A DNA stretch of 64,000 bases, taken from assembly GCA_932294295.1 (NCBI GenBank), contig OW028585.1, positions 17,052,360 through 17,116,359 of the forward strand, in the 5' to 3' direction. The position numbers were made by a program, and so were the translations under genes. Below the pieces are notes generated by a model. It was given only the letters and a program-made list of their open reading frames with translations. It was not told the DNA's origin and ran no database searches. This document shows positions 50,030-61,504 of the stretch, piece after piece. How positions within the stretch are numbered: position 1 is the stretch's first letter; every line of letters starts with the position of its first letter. The DNA comes from Alitta virens. Taxonomy: Eukaryota > Annelida > Polychaeta > Phyllodocida > Nereididae.

Positions 50030-52684
50030 CTTTTTTGGTTTGTTGTTCACACCTTTTTTGGTTTGTTGTTCACACTTTTTTTGGTTTGTTGTTCACACCT
50101 TTTTTGGTTTGTTGTTCACACCTTTTTTGGTTTGTTGTTCACACCTTTTTTGGTTTGTTGTTCACACCTTTTTTGGTTTGTTGTTCACACCTTTTTTGGT
50201 TTGTTGTTCACACCTTTTTTGGTTTGTTGTTCACACCTTTTTTGGTTTGTTGTTCACACTTTTTTTAATTGTTGTTCACAATTTGTTTGTTTGTTGTTCA
50301 CACTTTTTTTGTTTGTTGTTCACACTTTGTTTGTTTGTTGTTTACACTTTGTTTGTTTGTTGTTCACACTTTTTTTGTTTGTTGTTCACACTTTGTTTGT
50401 TTGTTGTTCACACTTTGTTTGTTTGTTGTTCACACTTTGTTTGTTTGTTGTTCACACTTTGTTTGTTTGTTGTTCACACTTTTTTTGTTTGTTGTTCACA
50501 CTTTGTTTGTTGTTCACACTTTGTTTGTTGTTCACACTTTGTTTGTTTGTTGTTCACACTTTTTTTGTTTGTTGTTCACACTTTGTTTGTTTGTTGTTCA
50601 CACTTTGTTTATTTGTTGTTCACACTTTGTTTGTTTGTTGTTCACACTTTTTTTGTTTGTTGTTCACACTTTGTTTGTTTGTTGTTCACACTTTGTTTGT
50701 TTGTTGTTCACACTTTTTTTGTTTGTTGTTCACACTTTGTTTGTTGTTCACACTTTGTTTGTTGTTCACACTTTGTTTGTTTGTTGTTCACACTTTTTTT
50801 GTTTGTTGTTCACACTTTGTTTGTTTGTTGTTCACACTTTGTTTGTTTGTTGTTCACACTTTGTTTGTTGTTCACACCTTTTTTTGGTTTGTTGTTCACA
50901 CCTTTTTTGGTTTGTTGTTCACACCTTTTTTGGTTTGTTGTTCACAACTTTTTTGGTTTGTTGTTCACACCTTTTTTTGGTTTGTTGTTCACACCTTTTT
51001 TGGTTTGTTGTTCACACCTTTTTTGGTTTGTTGTTCACACCTTTTTTGGTTTGTTGTTCACACCTTTTTTGGTTTGTTGTTCACACTTTTTTTATTTGTT
51101 GTTCACAATTTGTTTGTTTGTTGTTCACACTTTTTTTGTTTGTTGTTCACACTTTGTTTGTTTGTTGTTCACACTTTGTTTGTTTGTTGTTCACACTTTT
51201 TTTGTTTGTTGTTCACACTTTGTTTGTTTGTTGTTCACACTTTGTTTGTTTGTTGTTCACACTTTGTTTGTTTGTTGTTCACACTTTGTTTGTTGTTCAC
51301 ACTTTTTTTGTTTGTTGTTCACACTTTGTTTGTTTGTTGTTCACACTTTGTTTGTTTGTTGTTCACACTTTGTTTGTTGTTCACACCTTTTTTGGTTTGT
51401 TGTTCACACCTTTTTTGGTTTGTTGTTCACACCTTTTTTTGGTTTGTTGTTCACACCTTTTTTGGTTTGTTGTTCACACTTTTTTATTTGTTGTTCACAA
51501 TTAGTTTGTTTGTTGTTCACACTTTTTTTGTTTGTTGTTCACACTTTGTTTGTTTGTTGTTCACACTTTGTTTGTTTGTTGTTCACACTTTGTTTGTTGT
51601 TCACACTTTTTTTGTTTGTTGTTCACACTTTGTTTGTTGTTCACACTTTGTTTGTTGTTCACACTTTGTTTGTTTGTTGTTCACACTTTTTTTGTTTGTT
51701 GTTCACACTTTGTTTGTTGTTCACACCTTTTTTTGGTTTGTTGTTCACACACCTTTTTTGGTTTGTTGTTCACACCTTTTTTGGTTTGTTGTTCACACCT
51801 TTTTTGGTTTGTTGTTCACTCTTTTTTTTGGTTTGTTGTTCACACCTTTTTTGGTTTGTTGTTCACACCTTTTTTGGTTTGTTGTTCACACCTTTTTTGG
51901 TTTGTTGTTCACACCTTTTTTGGTTTGTTGTTCACACCTTTTTTGGTTTGTTGTTCACACCTTTTTTGGTTTGTTGTTCACACCTTTTTTGGTTTGTTGT
52001 TCACACCTTTTTTGGTTTGTTGTTCACACCTTTTTTGGTTTGTTGTTCACACTTTTTTATTTGTTGTTCACACTTTTTTTGTTTGTTGTTCACAATTTGT
52101 TTGTTTGTTGTTCACACTTTTTTTGTTTGTTGTTCACACTTTGTTTGTTTGTTGTTCACACTTTGTTTGTTTGTTGTTCACACTTTGTTTGTTGTTCACA
52201 CTTTTTTTGTTTGTTGTTCACACTTTGTTTGTTGTTCACACTTTGTTTGTTGTTCACACTTTGTTTGTTTGTTGTTCACACTTTTTTTGTTTGTTGTTCA
52301 CACTTTGTTTGTTTGTTGTTCACACTTTGTTTGTTTGTTGTTCACACTTTGTTTGTTGTTCACACCTTTTTTTGGTTTGTTGTTCACACCTTTTTTGGTT
52401 TGTTGTTCACACCTTTTTTAGTTTGTTGTTCACACCTTTTTTGGTTTGTTGTTCACACCTTTTTTTGGTTTGTTGTTCACACCTTTTTTGGTTTGTTGTT
52501 CACACCTTTTTTGGTTTGTTGTTCACACCTTTTTTGGTTTGTTGTTCACACCTTTTTTGGTTTGTTGTTCACACCTTTTTTGGTTTGTTGTTCACACCTT
52601 TTTTGGTTTGTTGTTCACACCTTTTTTTGGTTTGTTGTTCACACCTTTTTTGGTTTGTTGTTCACACTTTTTTTATTTGTTGTT

Positions 52685-53308
52685 CAGAATTTGTTTGTTT
52701 GTTGTTCACACTTTTTTTGTTTGTTGTTCACACTTTGTTTGTTTGTTGTTCACACTTTGTTTGTTTGTTGTTCACACTTTGTTGTTCACACTTTGTTTGT
52801 TGTTCACACTTTGTTGTTCACACTTTGTTTGTTTGTTGTTCACACTTTTTTTGTTTGTTGTTCACACTTTGTTTGTTTGTTGTTCACACTTTGTTTGTTT
52901 GTTGTTCACACTTTGTTTGTTGTTCACACCTTTTTTTGGTTTGTTGTTCACACACCTTTTTTGGTTTGTTGTTCACACCTTTTTTGGTTTGTTGTTCAGA
53001 ATTTGTTTGTTTGTTGTTCACACTTTTTTTGTTTGTTGTTCACACTTTGTTTGTTTGTTGTTCACACTTTGTTTGTTTGTTGTTCACACTTTGTTGTTCA
53101 CACTTTGTTTGTTGTTCACACTTTGTTGTTCACACTTTGTTTGTTTGTTGTTCACACTTTTTTTGTTTGTTGTTCACACTTTGTTTGTTTGTTGTTCACA
53201 CTTTGTTTGTTTGTTGTTCACACTTTGTTTGTTGTTCACACCTTTTTTTGGTTTGTTGTTCACACACCTTTTTTGGTTTGTTGTTCACACCTTTTTTGGT
53301 TTGTTGTT
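52685..53308. repeat. 312-bp tandem duplication
   Basis: Two adjacent copies, 52,685-52,996 and 52,997-53,308. Each begins with the rare CAGAATTTG unit and contains the 14-bp CACACTTTGTTGTT unit twice and one 25-bp CACACACC unit. The corresponding place in copy 1 (40,494) has a single version with one 14-bp unit, four bases longer. The event accounts for the shift in offset from 12,191 to 12,499 (312 minus 4). Confidence 0.9.
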
Positions 53309-56300
53309 CACACCTTTTTTTGTTTGTTGTTCACACCTTTTTTTGGTTTGTTGTTCACACCTTTTTTGGTTTGTTGTTCACACCTTTTTTGGTTTGTTGT
53401 TCACACCTTTTTTGGTTTGTTGTTCACACCTTTTTTGGTTTGTTGTTCACACCTTTTTTGGTTTGTTGTTCACACCTTTTTTGGTTTGTTGTTCACACCT
53501 TTTTTGGTTTGTTGTTCACACCTTTTTTGGTTTGTTGTTCACACCTTTTTTGGTTTGTTGTTCACACTTTTTTTGGTTTGTTGTTCACACCTTTTTTGGT
53601 TTGTTGTTCACACCTTTTTTGGTTTGTTGTACACACCTTTTTTGGTTTGTTGTTCACACCTTTTTTGGTTTGTTGTTCACACTTTGTTTGTTGTTCACAC
53701 TTTGTTTGTTGTTCACACTTTGTTTGTTTGTTGTTCACACTTTTTTTGTTTGTTGTTCACACTTTGTTTGTTTGTTGTTCACACTTGTTTGTTTGTTGTT
53801 CACACTTTGTTTGTTTGTTGTTCACACTTTGTTTGTTGTTCACACCTTTTTTGGTTTGTTGTTCACACCTTTTTTGATTTGTTGTTCACACCTTTTTTTG
53901 GTTTGTTGTTCACACTTTTTTTATTTGTTGTTCACACTTTTTTTATTTGTTGTTCACAATTTGTTTGTTTGTTGTTCACACTTTTTTTGTTTGTTGTTCA
54001 CACTTTGTTTGTTTGTTGTTCACACTTTGTTTGTTTGTTGTTCACACTTTGTTTGTTGTTCACACTTTTTTTGTTTGTTGTTCACACTTTGTTTGTTGTT
54101 CACACTTTGTTTGTTGTTCACACTTTGTTTGTTTGTTGTTCACACTTTTTTTGTTTGTTGTTCACACTTTGTCTGTTTGTTGTTCACACTTTGTTTGTTT
54201 GTTGTTCACACTTTGTTTGTTGTTCACACCTTTTTTTGGTTTGTTGTTCACACCTTTTTTGGTTTGTTGTTCACACCTTTTTTGGCTTGTTGTTCACACC
54301 TTTTTTGGTTTGTTGTTCACACCTTTTTTTGGTTTGTTGTTCACACCTTTTTTGGTTTGTTGTTCACACCTTTTTTGGTTTGTTGTTCACACCTTTTTTG
54401 GTTTGTTGTTCACACCTTTTTTGGTTTGTTGTTCACACTTTGTTTGTTGTTCACACTTTGTTTGTTGTTCACACTTTGTTTGTTTGTTGTTCACACTTTT
54501 TTTGTTTGTTGTTCACACTTTGTTTGTTGTTCACACTTTGTTTGTTGTTCACACCTTTTTTTGGTTTGTTGTTCACACCTTTTTTGGTTTGTTGTTCACA
54601 CCTTTTTTGGTTTGTTGTTCACACCTTTTTTGGTTTGTTGTTCACACCTTTTTTTGGTTTGTTGTTCACACCTTTTTTGGTTTGTTGTTCACACCTTTTT
54701 TGGTTTGTTGTTCACATCTTTTTTGGTTTGTTGTTCACACCTTTTTTGGTTTGTTGTTCACACTTTTTTTATTTGTTGTTCACAATTTGTTTGTTTGTTG
54801 TTCACACTTTTTTTGTTTGTTGTTCACACTTTGTTTGTTTGTTGTTCACACTTTGTTTGTTTGTTGTTCACACTTTTTTTGTTTGTTGTTCATACTTTGT
54901 TTGTTTGTTGTTCACACTTTGTTTGTTTGTTGTTCACACTTTGTTTGTTTGTTGTTCACACTTTGTTTGTTGTTCACACTTTTTTTGTTTGTTGTTCACA
55001 CTTTGTTTGTTTGTTGTTCACACTTTGTTTGTTTGTTGTTCACACTTTGTTTGTTGTTCACACCTTTTTTGGTTTGTTGTTCACACCTTTTTTGGTTTGT
55101 TGTTCACACCTTTTTTTGGTTTGTTGTTCACACCTTTTTTGGTTTGTTGTTCACACTTTTTTATTTGTTGTTCACAATTTGTTTGTTTGTTGTTCACACT
55201 TTTTTTGTTTGTTGTTCACACTTTGTTTGTTTGTTGTTCACACTTTGTTTGTTTGTTGTTCACACTTTGTTTGTTGTTCACACTTTTTTTGTTTGTTGTT
55301 CACACTTTGTTTGTTGTTCACACTTTGTTTGTTGTTCACACTTTGTTTGTTTGTTGTTCACACTTTTTTTGTTTGTTGTTCACACTTTGTTTGTTGTTCA
55401 CACCTTTTTTTGGTTTGTTGTTCACACACCTTTTTTGGTTTGTTGTTCACACCTTTTTTGGTTTGTTGTTCACACCTTTTTTGGTTTGTTGTTCACACCT
55501 TTTTTTGGTTTGTTGTTCACACCTTTTTTGGTTTGTTGTTCACACCTTTTTTGGTTTGTTGTTCACACCTTTTTTGGTTTGTTGTTCACACCTTTTTTGG
55601 TTTGTTGTTCACACCTTTTTTGGTTTGTTGTTCACACCTTTTTTGGTTTGTTGTTCACACCTTTTTTGGTTTGTTGTTCACACCTTTTTTGGTTTGTTGT
55701 TCACACCTTTTTTGGTTTGTTGTTCACACTTTTTTATTTGTTGTTCACACTTTTTTTGTTTGTTGTTCACAATTTGTTTGTTTGTTGTTCACACTTTTTT
55801 TGTTTGTTGTTCACACTTTGTTTGTTTGTTGTTCACACTTTGTTTGTTTGTTGTTCACACTTTGTTTGTTGTTCACACTTTTTTTGTTTGTTGTTCACAC
55901 TTTGTTTGTTGTTCACACTTTGTTTGTTGTTCACACTTTGTTTGTTTGTTGTTCACACTTTTTTTGTTTGTTGTTCACACTTTGTTTGTTTGTTGTTCAC
56001 ACTTTGTTTGTTTGTTGTTCACACTTTGTTTGTTGTTCACACCTTTTTTTGGTTTGTTGTTCACACACCTTTTTTGGTTTGTTGTTCACACCTTTTTTGG
56101 TTTGTTGTTCACACCTTTTTTTGTTTGTTGTTCACACCTTTTTTTGGTTTGTTGTTCACACCTTTTTTGGTTTGTTGTTCACACCTTTTTTGGTTTGTTG
56201 TTCACACCTTTTTTGGTTTGTTGTTCACACCTTTTTTGGTTTGTTGTTCACACCTTTTTTGGTTTGTTGTTCACACCTTTTTTGGTTTGTTGTTCACACC

Positions 56301-56478
56301 TTTTTTGGTTTGTTGTTCACACCTTTTTTGGTTTGTTGTTCACACCTTTTTTGGTTTGTTGTTCACACTTTTTTTGGTTTGTTGTTCACACCTTTTTTGG
56401 TTTGTTGTTCACACCTTTTTTGGTTTGTTGTACACACCTTTTTTGGTTTGTTGTTCACACCTTTTTTGGTTTGTTGTT

Positions 56479-57602
56479 CACACTTTGTTTGTTGTTCACA
56501 CTTTGTTTGTTGTTCACACTTTGTTTGTTTGTTGTTCACACTTTTTTTGTTTGTTGTTCACACTTTGTTTGTTTGTTGTTCACACTTGTTTGTTTGTTGT
56601 TCACACTTTGTTTGTTTGTTGTTCACACTTTGTTTGTTGTTCACACCTTTTTTGGTTTGTTGTTCACACCTTTTTTGGTTTGTTGTTCACACCTTTTTTT
56701 GGTTTGTTGTTCACACCTTTTTTGGTTTGTTGTTCACACTTTTTTTATTTGTTGTTCACAATTTGTTTGTTTGTTGTTCACACTTTTTTTGTTTGTTGTT
56801 CACACTTTGTTTGTTTGTTGTTCACACTTTGTTTGTTTGTTGTTCACACTTTGTTTGTTGTTCACACTTTTTTTGTTTGTTGTTCACACTTTGTTTGTTT
56901 GTTGTTCACACTTTGTTTGTTGTTCACACCTTTTTTTGGTTTGTTGTTCACACCTTTTTTGGTTTGTTGTTCACACCTTTTTTGGTTTGTTGTACACACC
57001 TTTTTTGGTTTGTTGTTCACACCTTTTTTGGTTTGTTGTTCACACTTTGTTTGTTGTTCACACTTTGTTTGTTGTTCACACTTTGTTTGTTTGTTGTTCA
57101 CACTTTTTTTGTTTGTTGTTCACACTTTGTTTGTTTGTTGTTCACACTTGTTTGTTTGTTGTTCACACTTTGTTTGTTTGTTGTTCACACTTTGTTTGTT
57201 GTTCACACCTTTTTTGGTTTGTTGTTCAGACCTTTTTTGGTTTGTTGTTCACACCTTTTTTTGGTTTGTTGTTCACACCTTTTTTGGTTTGTTGTTCACA
57301 CTTTTTTTATTTGTTGTTCACAATTTGTTTGTTTGTTGTTCACACTTTTTTTGTTTGTTGTTCACACTTTGTTTGTTTGTTGTTCACACTTTGTTTGTTT
57401 GTTGTTCACACTTTGTTTGTTGTTCACACTTTTTTTGTTTGTTGTTCACACTTTGTTTGTTTGTTGTTCACACTTTGTTTGTTGTTCACACCTTTTTTTG
57501 GTTTGTTGTTCACACCTTTTTTGGTTTGTTGTTCACACCTTTTTTGGCTTGTTGTTCACACCTTTTTTGGTTTGTTGTTCACACCTTTTTTTGGTTTGTT
57601 GT
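56479..57602. repeat. 562-bp tandem duplication
   Basis: The pair of G-blocks of 163 and 190 bp occurs once at 43,980-44,425 but twice here (56,479-56,924 and 57,041-57,486), shifted by exactly 562 bp. The GTACACACC marker that precedes the pair at 56,431 is repeated at 56,993, and the GGCTTGTTG marker that follows it appears only after the second copy, at 57,546. That is the pattern expected from unequal exchange with a breakpoint in the C-block 56,925-56,990. Copy 2 carries one private change, CAGACC at 57,227. Confidence 0.92.
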
Positions 57603-59890
57603 TCACACCTTTTTTGGTTTGTTGTTCACACCTTTTTTGGTTTGTTGTTCACACCTTTTTTGGTTTGTTGTTCACACCTTTTTTGGTTTGTTGTTCACAC
57701 TTTGTTTGTTGTTCACACTTTGTTTGTTGTTCACACTTTGTTTGTTTGTTGTTCACACTTTTTTTGTTTGTTGTTCACACTTTGTTTGTTTGTTGTTCAC
57801 ACTTTGTTTGTTTGTTGTTCACACTTTGTTTGTTTGTTGTTCACACTTTGTTTGTTGTTCACACCTTTTTTGGTTTGTTGTTCACACCTTTTTTGGTTTG
57901 TTGTTCACACCTTTTTTTGGTTTGTTGTTCACACCTTTTTTGGTTTGTTGTTCACACTTTTTTTATTTGTTGTTCACAATTTGTTTGTTTGTTGTTCACA
58001 CTTTTTTTGTTTGTTGTTCACACTTTGTTTGTTTGTTGTTCACACTTTGTTTGTTTGTTGTTCACACTTTGTTTGTTGTTCACACTTTTTTTGTTTGTTG
58101 TTCACACTTTGTTTGTTGTTCACACTTTGTTTGTTGTTCACACTTTGTTTGTTTGTTGTTCACACTTTTTTTGTTTGTTGTTCACACTTTGTTTGTTTGT
58201 TGTTCACACTTTGTTTGTTTGTTGTTCACACTTTGTTTGTTGTTCACACCTTTTTTTGGTTTGTTGTTCACACCTTTTTTGGTTTGTTGTTCACACCTTT
58301 TTTGGTTTGTTGTTCACACCTTTTTTGGTTTGTTGTTCACACCTTTTTTTGGTTTGTTGTTCACACCTTTTTTGGTTTGTTGTTCACACCTTTTTTGGTT
58401 TGTTGTTCACACCTTTTTTGGTTTGTTGTTCACACCTTTTTTGGTTTGTTGTTCACACCTTTTTTGGTTTGTTGTTCACACCTTTTTTGGTTTGTTGTTC
58501 ACACCTTTTTTTGGTTTGTTGTTCACACCTTTTTTGGTTTGTTGTTCACACTTTTTTTATTTGTTGTTCACAATTTGTTTGTTTGTTGTTCACACTTTTT
58601 TTGTTTGTTGTTCACACTTTGTTTGTTTGTTGTTCACACTTTGTTTGTTTGTTGTTCACACTTTGTTTGTTGTTCACACTTTTTTTGTTTGTTGTTCACA
58701 CTTTGTTTGTTGTTCACACTTTGTTTGTTGTTCACACTTTGTTTGTTTGTTGTTCACACTTTTTTTGTTTGTTGTTCACACTTTGTTTGTTGTTCACACC
58801 TTTTTTTGGTTTGTTGTTCACACACCTTTTTTGGTTTGTTGTTCACACCTTTTTTGGTTTGTTGTTCACACCTTTTTTGGTTTGTTGTTCACACCTTTTT
58901 TTGGTTTGTTGTTCACACCTTTTTTGGTTTGTTGTTCACACCTTTTTTGGTTTGTTGTTCACACCTTTTTTGGTTTGTTGTTCACACCTTTTTTGGTTTG
59001 TTGTTCACACCTTTTTTGGTTTGTTGTTCACACCTTTTTTGGTTTGTTGTTCACACCTTTTTTGGTTTGTTGTTCACACCTTTTTTGGTTTGTTGTTCAC
59101 ACTTTTTTTGGTTTGTTGTTCACACCTTTTTTGGTTTGTTGTTCACACCTTTTTTGGTTTGTTGTTCACACCTTTTTTGGTTTGTTGTTCACACCTTTTT
59201 TGGTTTGTTGTTCACACTTTGTTTGTTGTTCACACTTTGTTTGTTGTTCACACTTTGTTTGTTTGTTGTTCACACTTTTTTTGTTTGTTGTTCACACTTT
59301 GTTTGTTTGTTGTTCACAATTTGTTTGTTTGTTGTTCACACTTTTTTTGTTTGTTGTTCACACTTTGTTTGTTTGTTGTTCACACTTTGTTTGTTTGTTG
59401 TTCACACTTTGTTTGTTGTTCACACTTTTTCTTGTTTGTTGTTCACACTTTGTTTGTTGTTCACACTTTGTTTGTTGTTCACACTTTGTTTGTTTGTTGT
59501 TCACACTTTTTTTGCTTGTTGTTCACACTTTGTTTGTTTGTTGTTCACACTTTGTTTGTTTGTTGTTCACACTTTGTTTGTTGTTCACACCTTTTTTTGG
59601 GTTTGTTGTTCACACCTTTTTTGGTTTGTTGTTCACACCTTTTTTGGTTTGTTGTTCACACCTTTTTTTGGTTTGTTGTTCACACCTTTTTTGGTTTGTT
59701 GTTCACACCTTTTTTGGTTTGTTGTTCACACCTTTTTTGGTTTGTTGTTCACACCTTTTTTTGGTTTGTTGTTCACACCTTTTTTGGTTTGTTGTTCACA
59801 CCTTTTTTGGTTTGTTGTTCACACCTTTTTTGGTTTGCTGTTCACACCTTTTTTGGTTTGTTGTTCACACCTTTTTTGGTTTGTTGTTCA

Positions 59891-61504
59891 CACCATTTTT
59901 GGTTTGTTGTTCACATCTTTTTTGGTTTGTTGTTCACACCTTTTTTGGTTTGTTGTTCACACTTTTTTTATTTGTTGTTCACAATTTGTTTGTTTGTTGT
60001 TCACACTTTTTTTGTTTGTTGTTCACACTTTGTTTGTTTGTTGTTCACACTTTGTTTGTTTGTTGTTCACACTTTTTTTGTTTGTTGTTCACACTTTGTT
60101 TGTTTGTTGTTCACACTTTGTTTGTTTGTTGTTCACACTTTGTTTGTTTGTTGTTCACACTTTGTTTGTTGTTCACACTTTTTTTGTTTGTTGTTCACAC
60201 TTTGTTTGTTGTTCACACTTTGTTTGTTTGTTGTTCACACTTTTTTTGTTTGTTGTTCACACTTTGTTTGTTTGTTGTTCACACTTTGTTTGTTTGTTGT
60301 TCACACTTTGTTTGTTGTTCACACCTTTTTTGGTTTGTTGTTCACACCTTTTTTGGTTTGTTGTTCACACCTTTTTTTGGTTTGTTGTTCACACCTTTTT
60401 TGGTTTGTTGTTCACACCTTTTTTGGTTTGTTGTTCACACTTTGTTTGTTTGTTGTTCACACTTTGTTTGTTTGTTGTTCACACTTTGTTTGTTTGTTGT
60501 TCACACTTTGTTTGTTGTTCACACTTTTTTTGTTTGTTGTTCACACTTTGTTTGTTTGTTGTTCACACTTTGTTTGTTTGTTGTTCACACTTTGTTTGTT
60601 GTTCACACCTTTTTTGGTTTGTTGTTCACACCTTTTTTGGTTTGTTGTTCACACCTTTTTTTGGTTTGTTGTTCACACCTTTTTTTGGTTTGTTGTTCAC
60701 ACCTTTTTTTGGTTTGTTGTTCACACCTTTTTTGGTTTGTTGTTCACACCTTTTTTGGTTTGTTGTTCACACCTTTTTTGGTTTGTTGTTCACACCTATT
60801 TTTGGTTTGTTGTTCACACCTTTTTTGGTTTGTTGTTCACACTTTGTTTGTTGTTCACACTTTGTTTGTTGTTCACACTTTGTTTGTTTGTTGTTCACAC
60901 TTTTTTTGTTTGTTGTTCACACTTTGTTTGTTTGTTGTTCACACTTTGTTTGTTTGTTGTTCACACTTTGTTTGTTGTTCACACCTTTTTTGGTTTGTTG
61001 TTCACACCTTTTTTTGGTTTGTTGTTCACACCTTTTTTGGTTTGTTGTTCACACTTTTTTTATTTGTTGTTCACAATTTGTTTGTTTGTTGTTCACACTT
61101 TTTTTGTTTGTTGTTCACACTTTGTTTGTTTGTTGTTCACACTTTGTTTGTTTGTTGTTCACACTTTGTTTGTTGTTCAAACTTTTTTTGTTTGTTGTTC
61201 ACACTTTGTTTGTTGTTCACACTTTGTTTGTTGTTCACACTTTGTTTGTTTGTTGTTCACTCTTTTTTTGCTTGTTGTTCACACTTTGTTTGTTTGTTGT
61301 TCACACTTTGTTTGTTTGTTGTTCACACTTTGTTTGTTGTTCACACCTTTTTTTGGTTTGTTGTTCACACCTTTTTTTGGTTTGTTGTTCACACCTTTTT
61401 TGGTTTGTTGTTCACACCTTTTTTGGTTTGTTGTTCACACCTTTTTTGGTTTGTTGTTCACACCTTTTTTGATTTGTTGTTCACACCTTTTTTGGTTTGT
61501 TGTT
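59891..61504. repeat. Right-arm region 6: blocks between duplicated segments
   Basis: G-blocks at 59,958-60,319; 60,436-60,603; 60,838-60,979 and 61,050-61,341. Private variants: CACCATTTTTGG near 59,891, CACATCT near 59,912, CACACCTATTT near 60,790, TTCAAACTTT near 61,178, TTCACTCTTT near 61,258 and a TGA-making GATTTG at 61,471. Several G-blocks here lack the usual CACAATTTG opening. I found no full partner for this order of blocks in the window. Confidence 0.82.

Larger units (their letters stand above)
50030..59890. repeat. Right-arm region 5: 9-kb duplicated segment, copy 2, enlarged
   Basis: G-blocks at 50,255-50,872; 51,082-51,381; 51,475-51,721; 52,048-52,360; 52,663-52,924; 52,997-53,236; 53,678-53,840; 53,911-54,224; 54,434-54,549; 54,759-55,058; 55,152-55,398; 55,725-56,037; 56,479-56,641; 56,735-56,924; 57,041-57,203; 57,297-57,486; 57,696-57,859; 57,953-58,244; 58,547-58,794 and 59,213-59,585. 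The order and sizes repeat region 3, except for a 312-bp and a 562-bp insertion that are tandem duplications. The match extends at least to GGTTTGCTG at 59,838 (46,777 in copy 1) and ends before a CACCATTTTT unit near 59,891. Confidence 0.9.

Noticed and set aside
28410..52420. Recurrent stop codons (TTAATTG, TTAGTTTG, GTTAACACC) as ends of real genes
   Set aside because: They are private repeat variants copied with segmental duplications and have no coding context; I used them only as duplication markers.
56862..57101. A 79-codon open frame on the - strand
   Set aside because: It exists only because several 18-bp units keep one frame and a TTCACAC-to-GTACACAC change removes the usual TGA. 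It is lysine/asparagine/glutamine repeat translation with no recognisable domain.
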